A stretch of 7,873 bases of DNA. It comes from Elusimicrobiota bacterium (GTDB lineage Bacteria > CG03 > SLGR01 > PWQF01). Location of the stretch: contig PWMP01000165.1 in the NCBI GenBank assembly GCA_003558145.1, positions 1 through 7,873 of the forward strand. The letters are read 5' to 3'. Shown here in pieces: positions 1 to 6,223 of this stretch. A program made the position numbers and the translations under genes. Within the stretch, counting starts at the first letter, position 1. Every line of letters begins with the position of its first letter. The notes under the pieces are model-generated. The model did not search any database, was not told the DNA's origin, and saw nothing but the letters and a program-made list of their open reading frames with translations.

Positions 1-10
1 GCTAAAAATA

Positions 11-88
11 TGGCGACCCCAAGGGGATTTGAACCCCTGTTGCTGGGATGAAAACCCAGTGTCCTGGGCCAGGCTAGACGATGGGGTC
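11..88 (-). tRNA. tRNA-Glu (anticodon UUC)
   Basis: Read on the minus strand this folds into a complete cloverleaf with the 3' CCA encoded (plus-strand TGG at 11-13) and discriminator G at 14. The acceptor stem has seven perfect pairs (82-88 with 15-21). The D-stem is GTCT with GGAC, including one G-U pair. The anticodon stem CTGGG/CCCAG is perfect, with loop TTTTCAT, so the anticodon is TTC (plus-strand 50-52) and reads GAA/GAG glutamate codons. The T-stem AGGGG/CCCCT carries loop TTCAAAT. The start TC at positions 8-9 followed by GTCTAG is typical of bacterial tRNA-Glu. It lies 36 bases beyond the hldD stop codon on the same strand but has its own strong promoter, so it is probably an independent unit that may also receive readthrough. 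No terminator can be judged in the ten bases left after it. Confidence 0.97.
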
Positions 89-100
89 GCTTAGTGCTGA

Positions 101-128
101 ATTTTATTAAAATATGAGAATTTGTCAA
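101..128 (-). promoter_or_regulatory. Sigma70-type promoter of the tRNA-Glu gene
   Basis: On the minus strand a perfect -35 box TTGACA (123-128) is followed after 16 bases by TAAAAT (101-106), which matches the -10 consensus at five of six positions. The predicted transcription start is near base 94, giving a leader of only about five to six bases before the mature tRNA 5' end at 88. The -35 box contains the TGA stop codon of hldD (125-127), so the promoter sits on the very end of the upstream gene. The boxes are seen directly; activity is inferred. Confidence 0.65.
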
Positions 129-1114
129 ATATCCGTACGCTCTTTTCCAAGGCGGAAGCCTCGGGAAAGATAATTTTTTATATAATCATCAATGCCTTCT
201 TCAAGCGCGAGAAACTTAAAAGGGAAACCTGCTTCACTGAATTTTTGCATGTCCGCTTTAGTATAATACTGGTATTTATTCCTGATATCTGAGGGCATCT
301 CTACGTATTCTATATTCTTTTCCATACCCATTGACCGGAAAACCGCAGACGCAAGACTGTTCCAAGTCCTGGGAACTGCCGTTCCTATATTATATATTCC
401 GTTTGCACTGGGATTATCCATAAAACACAGTGTCATTTCAACGGCGTCCTTGATATATATGAAATCCCTTTTCTGCTGGCCGTGAGCAAAATCGGGATGA
501 TACGATTTAAAAAGCCTGACTTTACCCGTATTTTTAATCTGTTCGTAAGCTTTTAATATAAAACTTCTCATGCGGCCCTTATGGTACTCATTAGGTCCGT
601 ACACGTTAAAATATTTAAGGCCTGCGATACTTTCAAGAAGCCCTTGTTTCTTTGCCCACAGGTCAAACTTATGTTTAGATTTTCCGTATAAATTTAAAGG
701 TTTATATTTTTCAAGGAGATCATGGTCATCGCTGAAACCGGCCTGCCCGTCTCCGTAAGTAGCCGCTGAAGAAGCATATATAAATCTTATTCCCTTTTTT
801 ATGCATTCGCTGCAGAGCCGGCGCGTATATTTGTAGTTGGTTTCCATGATGTAGTCCTCGTCCGTTTCGGTAGTAGAGGAGCAAGCGCCCATGTGCATTA
901 CGCAGGAGACGGTATTACTGCCTTTTTCAAACCCGCTTATAAATTCGTTTTTATCCTGGAAATTTTTATACTTAAGGCACTCCAGGTTTTTACGCTTTCC
1001 TCCGTTAAGGCTGTCCGCTTCGTCCACAGCCCTTATATCCGAAACACCTCTGCTGTTAAGCCCCGCTACAATCGCGCTTCCTATAAATCCGGCGGCTCCC
1101 GTTACAGTAATCAT
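125..1114 (-). CDS. hldD: ADP-L-glycero-D-manno-heptose 6-epimerase
   Basis: This NADP-dependent short-chain dehydrogenase/reductase converts ADP-D-glycero- to ADP-L-glycero-D-manno-heptose, the last step of activated heptose supply for the LPS inner core, in the cytoplasm. At 329 residues it has normal family length. The N-terminal Rossmann motif GAAGFIG is at residues 6-12, with an acidic D31 where the cofactor ribose binds. Family signatures follow: GACSSTTETD (77-86), YASSAATYG with the active-site serine around 115-116, the catalytic pair Y143/K147 in YGKSK, and KYFNVYGPNEYHKG (167-180), whose K179 matches the second catalytic lysine known in the E. coli enzyme. The ATG overlaps the lpxB stop as ATGA, and no Shine-Dalgarno sequence precedes it, so coupled translation is likely. 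It closes the lipid A operon. The other heptose genes (gmhA, hldE, gmhB) are not in the window. Confidence 0.95.
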   Translation of the reverse strand: MITVTGAAGFIGSAIVAGLNSRGVSDIRAVDEADSLNGGKRKNLECLKYKNFQDKNEFISGFEKGSNTVSCVMHMGACSSTTETDEDYIMETNYKYTRRLCSECIKKGIRFIYASSAATYGDGQAGFSDDHDLLEKYKPLNLYGKSKHKFDLWAKKQGLLESIAGLKYFNVYGPNEYHKGRMRSFILKAYEQIKNTGKVRLFKSYHPDFAHGQQKRDFIYIKDAVEMTLCFMDNPSANGIYNIGTAVPRTWNSLASAVFRSMGMEKNIEYVEMPSDIRNKYQYYTKADMQKFSEAGFPFKFLALEEGIDDYIKNYLSRGFRLGKERTDI

Positions 1115-2226
1115 AAATTAAGTTCGGCAGCCACTTTCCGGGCAACTCTTTCGGTAGACCCGGCAGCACCAAGTTTTCCGGCAACCTCGGATAAGCCTTC
1201 AATAATCTCTTTTCGGTAAGAACTGTTATTTAAAAGAAGGTCTGCCTGTCTTTTAATATTTGAAGGGGTTAATTTTTTCTGCAGAAGTTCTTCAACAATT
1301 TTTCTACCGGCAAGTATATTTACAATGGATATGAATTTCACTTGAACAAGAATTCTGGCTAAGAGATAGGAAAAAGGAGAAACCTTGTAAACGGAAACAA
1401 AAGGAGTCCCTGTCAGGGCCGCTTCAAGATTTGAGGTGCCGGAAGAAATAACCGCGGCATCAGATCTTAAAAGGAGAGCCCGTGTTTGGGTAGTTATTTC
1501 ACCGTAATCAATAAATTTTCTTATATCGCTTTCTTTCACCGAAGGCGCCAGGGCAATTATAACTCTGGCGTCAACACTCCGAAGAGCCTCGGCCGCCACA
1601 GGCAGAACTGTTTCAACCTCGCGTTTTCTGGAGCCGGGCAAAAGAGCGATTACTTTCTGACCCGCTAAGATATCCATCTCCCTGGCAAACTTTTCTCCCG
1701 CATCGGAAGGCGGCATTTCATCCAGCAGGGGATGACCTACAAATTCCGCGTCGCCCCCGGAGCGGACAAATATTTCTTTTTCAAATTCAAAAACACAATA
1801 AAGTTTATTACAAACACGTGAAAGAACTTTTATTCTTGAGCTTCCCCAAGCCCAAACCTGAGGAGTAATATAATAGAAAACAGGTATCCCGTACTTATGG
1901 GCTGCTTTTGCAAGGCGAATATTGAAACCGGGATAATCCATCAGAATAATACCGTCAAAGCGTTCTGAAGAGGAAGAAACAAAATATCTTTTAATAATTT
2001 TTTTCTTAAGCTTCAAAAGAAACGGAATTTCCCTGAAGGCTTCGGTAAAGCCAACTACAGCACGGTTAACTATATTTGCAATACAGAAATCGGCGGCGGC
2101 GAGCATTTTTTCTCCGCCAACGGCATACACACTGCAGGAGGAGTTTATTTTTTTCAGCTCTTTGATTAGTTTGCTTCCGTAATTATCTGAAGAAATTTCG
2201 CCGGCAACTACAGCTATTCTTTTCAT
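1111..2226 (-). CDS. lpxB: Lipid-A-disaccharide synthase
   Basis: A family GT19 glycosyltransferase that joins UDP-2,3-diacyl-glucosamine to 2,3-diacyl-glucosamine-1-phosphate (lipid X) to make the beta-1',6-linked lipid A disaccharide at the inner membrane surface. At 371 residues it has normal length. Visible signatures are an N-terminal AGE motif (8-10), MDYPGFN (96-102) holding the conserved catalytic-region Asp D97, YYITPQVWAW (118-127), EFVGHPLLDE (161-170), LPGSR (196-200) with R200 equivalent to the essential arginine, and SGTSNLEA (262-269) in the UDP-sugar region, followed by IVNILAGR (301-308). The usual N-terminal AGEASGDLHG is changed to AGEISSDNYG, an off-consensus form. Start and stop both lie in ATGA overlaps with the neighbours, and there is no separate ribosome site. 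If the two upstream enzymes make UDP-GlcNAc3N, its substrates would carry an amide-linked chain at position 3 as well as position 2; that is inference. Confidence 0.95.
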   Translation of the reverse strand: MKRIAVVAGEISSDNYGSKLIKELKKINSSCSVYAVGGEKMLAAADFCIANIVNRAVVGFTEAFREIPFLLKLKKKIIKRYFVSSSSERFDGIILMDYPGFNIRLAKAAHKYGIPVFYYITPQVWAWGSSRIKVLSRVCNKLYCVFEFEKEIFVRSGGDAEFVGHPLLDEMPPSDAGEKFAREMDILAGQKVIALLPGSRKREVETVLPVAAEALRSVDARVIIALAPSVKESDIRKFIDYGEITTQTRALLLRSDAAVISSGTSNLEAALTGTPFVSVYKVSPFSYLLARILVQVKFISIVNILAGRKIVEELLQKKLTPSNIKRQADLLLNNSSYRKEIIEGLSEVAGKLGAAGSTERVARKVAAELNL

Positions 2227-3152
2227 ATTTTTTCTGTTATCTTCAGTGCCAGCCTAAGCGCGGAAAGGCCGTGGGTACCACTTACCGTGGGAGGAGTTTT
2301 TGTCTGTATGCTCTGAAGAAAGCTTTCCAGTTCTTCCTTTAAGGGTTCTTTCTTTTTGAAAGAAGGTTTAATTCTTTCTACATCTTTAGGGGATTTTATT
2401 TCTTTTCTTTTCTTTTTATAAACCACAAAATCCTGTTTTTCGTAGTCTAGCGATATGTAACGGTCTTTTTCAAAAACCCGGAATTTTCTCTCTGATTTAT
2501 ACGATATCCTTGAAGCCGTAATATTTGCAACACAACCATTTTCAAAAAGCAGCCGGCAATTGGCAATATCCTCTTTGCCGGAAAAAACCGGGGCCCCAAC
2601 GGATTCAATTTTCTTCACAGGAGAATCAACAAATGAAAGGATTATATCAATATCGTGAATCATAAGATCAAGTACAACGCCTATATCAAGGGATCTTTGA
2701 GGAAACTTGGAAATCCTGTTTACTTCTATAAATCTCGGATCGTTTATATATTCGGCAGCCTTTCTGACGGCCGAGTTAAATCTCTCTATGTGCCCGACCT
2801 GAAGAATACAGGAGTTTTTTTCGGCAATTCTTATTAATTCCGAAGCATTCCGGGGGGAATTTGTTATGGGTTTTTCTACCAGGACATGAATGCCGTTTGC
2901 AAGCAGGCCGGATGCGACTTCAAAGTGGGTTTCGGTCGGAGTAGCAACGCTTACGGCCTCGGCAATGCCTATTAGGTCTTTGAAATCGGAATAATAATCA
3001 CAACCCGCACCCGTTGCCACTTTTTTGCCGGCCTTAGGATTGGTATCGCATACTCCTACAAGCTGACTGTTTTTTAGCTCGCTGTAAATACGGGCATGGT
3101 GACGACCCAAATGGCCGGTACCTACGACTGCTGTTTTAATTTTCTTTTTCAT
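2223..3152 (-). CDS. gnnA: Gfo/Idh/MocA oxidoreductase, probable UDP-GlcNAc 3-dehydrogenase (GnnA-like)
   Basis: A 309-residue NAD(P)-dependent sugar dehydrogenase. The Rossmann motif GTGHLG is at residues 11-16 and D36 ends the second strand (VGVCD). The family motif EKP is at 93-95 with K94 as the conserved catalytic lysine, VGHIERFN is at 119-126, and the active-site Asp/His pair D162 and H166 lies in LDLMIHDID. Members of this family next to lpxB are common, and one such enzyme, GnnA of Acidithiobacillus ferrooxidans, oxidises the 3-OH of UDP-GlcNAc to a ketone. Here the gene before it encodes an aminotransferase, the expected partner, and the two overlap by 17 bases, so I assign GnnA by family plus context. 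Alternatives are a dehydrogenase for another UDP-sugar (WbpB type, acting on UDP-GlcNAcA) or an uncharacterised lpxB-linked family member. It has no Shine-Dalgarno sequence and probably relies on translational coupling. The basic stretch at roughly 245-270 is lysine-rich, with no obvious function. Confidence 0.75.
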   Translation of the reverse strand: MKKKIKTAVVGTGHLGRHHARIYSELKNSQLVGVCDTNPKAGKKVATGAGCDYYSDFKDLIGIAEAVSVATPTETHFEVASGLLANGIHVLVEKPITNSPRNASELIRIAEKNSCILQVGHIERFNSAVRKAAEYINDPRFIEVNRISKFPQRSLDIGVVLDLMIHDIDIILSFVDSPVKKIESVGAPVFSGKEDIANCRLLFENGCVANITASRISYKSERKFRVFEKDRYISLDYEKQDFVVYKKKRKEIKSPKDVERIKPSFKKKEPLKEELESFLQSIQTKTPPTVSGTHGLSALRLALKITEKI

Positions 3153-4242
3153 AGAATTCTATTATTTTACCGCAGACATATTCAATATGCGAGTTCTTTA
3201 TTTCCGGATATACAGGAAGAGACAGGCATCCGGAAGACAGTTCTTCCGAAATAGGGAAATCGCCTTTTTTGTGGCCCAAAAAGGAAAAAACCGGCTGCAG
3301 ATGAAGGGGTATTGGATAATGAACAGCCGTTCCTATGCCGTTTTGATTAAGATAATCTGCCAGCGCGTCGCGGCGCGGAGTAACAACCGAATACTGGTGA
3401 AACACATGGCTGCAGCCCTCCCTGGTTTTTGGAGTTGTAACCTGTGTGCCGGCAAGAAGTTTATTATATATTCGGGCATGCTCTGCGCGAGCCAGGTTCC
3501 ATTCGTCAAGATACTTAAGCTTTACTCTCAAAACGGCAGCCTGAAGAGCGTCAATACGGTAATTATATCCCACTTCAGTGTGGTAATACTTGTCCTTTGA
3601 CCCGTGCGCCCGCAGCCTTTTCATAAGCTCTGCAAGTTCCCGGTCGCTGCATATAACGCAGCCAGCCTCGCCGTATGCTCCAAGATTTTTTGCAGGATAA
3701 AAAGAAAAACATCCGGCATCCCCAAAAGTTCCCGCCTTTTTTCCTTTATATTCAGCCCCGTGAGCCTGGGCGCAGTCTTCTATTACCTTGAGGTTATTTT
3801 CTGAAGCAATTTTCATTATGCTATCCATATCCGCTCCCTGCCCGTAAATATGAACTGGAATTATAACGTCTGAAGAAGATACTGAAGGTGCAATCTGGTC
3901 CGGGTTAATGGTATAGTAATCTTTTTCTATATCTTTGAAATTTATTTTTCCCCCGGAGTGAAGGATTGTTTCAGCTGTTGCTATAAAAGTAAAGGGAGAC
4001 GTCATTACGGTTTTATTTTTGCAGTGAAGCGCTTCAAGGGCAATGTGCAGGGCTGAGGTGCCGGAACTGACTCCTACCGCGTACTTTGCGCCGCAGTAAG
4101 CGGCAAACTCTTCTTCAAACTCAGCTACTTCCCTGCCCAGCACGAAACTTGAGGAATTGCATAGTTTTTTCCACCTTTTAAATATATCTCTTTTAAGTTT
4201 TTTATGCTGCGGGTAAAGGTCTAATATCGGTATTTTTTTCAA
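3136..4242 (-). CDS. gnnB: DegT/DnrJ/EryC1/StrS aminotransferase, probable UDP-3-keto-GlcNAc aminotransferase (GnnB-like)
   Basis: A PLP-dependent sugar aminotransferase of 368 residues from the start chosen here. Numbering from that start, VSSGTSALHIAL (58-69) is the phosphate-binding region, IEDCAQAHGA (154-163) holds D156, which pairs with the pyridine nitrogen, and SFYPAKNLGAYGEAG (180-194) holds K185, the Schiff-base lysine. YNYRIDALQAA follows (227-237). The start is the TTG at 4242, because AAGGAGG lies eight bases before it and the protein then opens KKIPILDLYPQ, as family members usually do. A longer reading from TTG at 4263 would translate through that Shine-Dalgarno sequence. GnnB uses glutamate to convert the 3-ketone made by GnnA to an amine, giving UDP-GlcNAc3N for lipid A. 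It overlaps the oxidoreductase and heads the lpxB operon, which supports that role. A WbpE-like role in O-antigen sugar synthesis is the main alternative. Confidence 0.78.
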   Translation of the reverse strand: MKKIPILDLYPQHKKLKRDIFKRWKKLCNSSSFVLGREVAEFEEEFAAYCGAKYAVGVSSGTSALHIALEALHCKNKTVMTSPFTFIATAETILHSGGKINFKDIEKDYYTINPDQIAPSVSSSDVIIPVHIYGQGADMDSIMKIASENNLKVIEDCAQAHGAEYKGKKAGTFGDAGCFSFYPAKNLGAYGEAGCVICSDRELAELMKRLRAHGSKDKYYHTEVGYNYRIDALQAAVLRVKLKYLDEWNLARAEHARIYNKLLAGTQVTTPKTREGCSHVFHQYSVVTPRRDALADYLNQNGIGTAVHYPIPLHLQPVFSFLGHKKGDFPISEELSSGCLSLPVYPEIKNSHIEYVCGKIIEFYEKEN

Positions 4243-4250
4243 AGCTTTAT

Positions 4251-4257
4251 CCTCCTT
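4251..4257 (-). promoter_or_regulatory. Shine-Dalgarno sequence that fixes the aminotransferase start
   Basis: AAGGAGG on the minus strand, eight bases before the TTG at 4240-4242. It is the strongest ribosome site in the window. It would fall inside the coding frame if translation began at the TTG at 4263, so it argues for the shorter protein. Confidence 0.8.
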
Positions 4258-4312
4258 ACTCAAACACCTGTGGATATTCGGTTTCCATTGTCCGGATACC
4301 GCGCAGGAATAT

Positions 4313-4339
4313 GTTATAAAATGCCCTGTAAATTGTCAA
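4313..4339 (-). promoter_or_regulatory. Probable promoter of the lipid A operon
   Basis: On the minus strand a perfect TTGACA (4334-4339) is followed after 15 bases by TATAAC (4313-4318), five of six matches to the -10 consensus. The spacing is two bases short of ideal; an alternative with 17 spacing is TAACAT. The start would be near 4306, leaving a leader of about 60 bases before the TTG start. It drives gnnB-gnnA-lpxB-hldD. Boxes are seen; function is inferred. Confidence 0.45.
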
Positions 4340-4344
4340 TTAGC

Positions 4345-4383
4345 TTGATTTTATAAATATTTGGTGTTATTACCTTTTAAAGG
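4345..4383 (+). promoter_or_regulatory. Possible promoter and ribosome site of the GspE/PilB-type gene
   Basis: On the plus strand TTGATT (4345-4350) and TATTAC (4368-4373) are 17 bases apart, each matching the sigma70 consensus at four of six positions. A modest ribosome site AAAGG (4379-4383) lies nine bases before the ATG. If this promoter is used the leader would be very short. TTGTCA at 4333-4338 with the AT-rich stretch after it is a competing candidate. The evidence is weak. Confidence 0.2.
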
Positions 4384-4392
4384 CGCTTAAAA

Positions 4393-6219
4393 ATGAAAGT
4401 ACCAACAATAAAAGACCTTACTGACAAGATGGTCGAGGTAGGGCTGATAACATCCGAGCAGCTTGAGAAAGCCCGTGAAAAGCAGCAGGATTCCGGCCTT
4501 AACCTGGGCGACATACTCATATCTGAAGGTTATATAACAGAAGACGTCTTTATGGCTTTTATGGGTAAGCAGTCCGACCTGTCATATGTAGACCTTAAAT
4601 CCTACGGGGACATAGCGGAAGAAGTTTTGAAACTTGTACCGGAAAACTTTGCCTGCAAAAGAGGCCTGATTCCCGTTAAAAAAACCAATAGCACTCTTAT
4701 AGTAGCCATATCCGACCCGATGAATATATTTGCCATTGATGATTTGAGGGCAATCACCGGAATGAACATTGAAATAGTACTTGCCGTCCGGAACGAAATC
4801 AAAAGAGCCATAGACAGGTTTTACGGTACCGGCTTCATTGACGAATTTGAAGAAGAAGCAGATACCGATGAAGAATATACAGACAGCACCGACGAAATAG
4901 ACGTAGACTCCGGCGACGTTTTTAACAGTATTATTAAGGAACTCTCAAAAACAAAGCCCGGAGAAGCGGAACTCCAGGTAATGTCGGATACCGAAGACGA
5001 CAGGATGCAAGATATAACTAAAATTAAACAAGCTTCGGAAGAAGCACCTGTTGTTAAAATGGTGAACTTAATAATTCTTAATGCTATTAAAAAAAGAGCT
5101 TCTGACATACACATTGAGCCTTTTGATAAATCCTGCCGTATACGCTACCGTATAGACGGGGTTCTTCATCCGCAGCCGGCGCCGCCTAAAAACATATATA
5201 ACGCAATTGTGGCCAGGCTAAAAGTGATGGCTCTCGCTGATCTTGCTGAAAAAAGACTTCCCCAGGACGGAAGGATAAAGGTAAAATTTGGTAAAAGGGA
5301 GATTGATCTGCGTATTTCATTTCTTCCTTCAACTTTCGGTGAAAAAGTCGTTATGAGAGTTCTTGACGCATCTAGCCTGTGCCTTGACCTTCTGCAATTG
5401 GGTTTTGAACAGAGAGACCTGGCAAGATTTAAAAAAATAATTAACAACCCTAACGGTATAGTTCTTGTAACCGGGCCAACGGGAAGCGGTAAAACAACTA
5501 CCCTTTATTCAGCTCTCACAAACCTTAACCGTCCGGACGTCAACATTAATACCATTGAAGACCCGGTGGAGTATATACTGAAAGGAATTATCCAGGTACA
5601 GGCAAAACCTGACATAGGTCTTAGTTTTGCGTCGGGACTGGAGACCTTCCTGCGACAGGACCCCGACATAATAATGGTTGGAGAAATTAGAAATAAAGAA
5701 ACTGCCGAAATTGCCATTAACTCCGCGTTAACAGGCCACCTTGTTTTGTCAACACTTCATACTAACGACGCCCCCACTGCCGTCACGCGCCTTAATAACA
5801 TGGGGATAGAACCATTTCTTATATCGTCAACCGTAATTATGTCTCTGGCCCAACGGCTGGTAAGGACAATATGTGAAAAGTGCAAAGAATCTTATGAAGT
5901 TGACCCCGGAGTATTGGAGAATTACGGACTTAGCAAAAAGGAGATAGGAAATAAGAAGAAAATTAAACTTTACAAGGGCAGCGGGTGTAGAAAATGTTCC
6001 GACACGGGATATAAAGGCCGGATAGCTATATACGAGTTAATGGAAGTTACAAATGAGATACGGGAACTTATAAACACCAGAAATCCCGCCTATAAAATAA
6101 AAGAACAGGCTGTACAGCAGGGAATGAATACTCTCAGGCTGGCCGCTTTAAACAAGGTATTGGAAGGTATAACTACAATTGATGAAATGATCCGGGTTAC
6201 CGCAAGCGATACCGGATAA
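4393..6219 (+). CDS. gspE/pilB: Type II secretion / type IV pilus assembly ATPase (GspE/PilB family)
   Basis: A 608-residue hexameric AAA-like motor that powers pilus or pseudopilus assembly at the cytoplasmic face of the inner membrane. Residues 1-145 form an MshEN-type N-terminal domain, known in relatives to bind cyclic-di-GMP, followed by a strongly acidic linker (147-175). The C-terminal part has RYRIDG (251-256, arginine region), RLPQDGRI (288-295), Walker A GPTGSGKTT (361-369), the Asp box TIEDPVEY (387-394), Walker B DIIMVGE (425-431) with catalytic E431, and the His box TGHLVLSTLH (447-456). A four-cysteine metal site is formed by C494/C497 and C532/C535. All catalytic residues are present, so it should be active. 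It is longer than most GspE (about 500) or PilB (about 560) proteins, largely through the linker. It stands alone here with no pilT, pilC/gspF or pilin gene beside it, so PilB versus GspE cannot be settled. The four-cysteine site rules out a PilT-type retraction ATPase. Confidence 0.93.
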   Translation: MKVPTIKDLTDKMVEVGLITSEQLEKAREKQQDSGLNLGDILISEGYITEDVFMAFMGKQSDLSYVDLKSYGDIAEEVLKLVPENFACKRGLIPVKKTNSTLIVAISDPMNIFAIDDLRAITGMNIEIVLAVRNEIKRAIDRFYGTGFIDEFEEEADTDEEYTDSTDEIDVDSGDVFNSIIKELSKTKPGEAELQVMSDTEDDRMQDITKIKQASEEAPVVKMVNLIILNAIKKRASDIHIEPFDKSCRIRYRIDGVLHPQPAPPKNIYNAIVARLKVMALADLAEKRLPQDGRIKVKFGKREIDLRISFLPSTFGEKVVMRVLDASSLCLDLLQLGFEQRDLARFKKIINNPNGIVLVTGPTGSGKTTTLYSALTNLNRPDVNINTIEDPVEYILKGIIQVQAKPDIGLSFASGLETFLRQDPDIIMVGEIRNKETAEIAINSALTGHLVLSTLHTNDAPTAVTRLNNMGIEPFLISSTVIMSLAQRLVRTICEKCKESYEVDPGVLENYGLSKKEIGNKKKIKLYKGSGCRKCSDTGYKGRIAIYELMEVTNEIRELINTRNPAYKIKEQAVQQGMNTLRLAALNKVLEGITTIDEMIRVTASDTG

Positions 6220-6223
6220 ATCT

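Noticed and set aside
570..1219. Plus-strand open frames opposite hldD and lpxB
   Set aside because: They lie wholly on the complement of well-identified genes, lack ribosome sites and resemble no known family.
2223..4242. WbpB/WbpE-type O-antigen sugar genes (UDP-GlcNAcA pathway)
   Set aside because: Same enzyme families, but no UDP-GlcNAc 6-dehydrogenase (WbpA) or acetyltransferase (WbpD) gene is nearby and lpxB is in the same operon; kept only as the alternative to GnnA/GnnB.
4243..4263. Seven-codon N-terminal extension of the aminotransferase from TTG 4263
   Set aside because: It would encode the Shine-Dalgarno sequence of the better start and adds residues without family similarity.
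4602..5717. Minus-strand open frames opposite the GspE/PilB-type gene
   Set aside because: They are serine- and leucine-rich antisense frames of a conserved coding region with no family resemblance.
6190..6217. Inverted repeat as a rho-independent terminator of the ATPase gene
   Set aside because: The stem has only six pairs with a 16-base loop and is followed by a broken T-rich stretch rather than a U-run; too weak to call.
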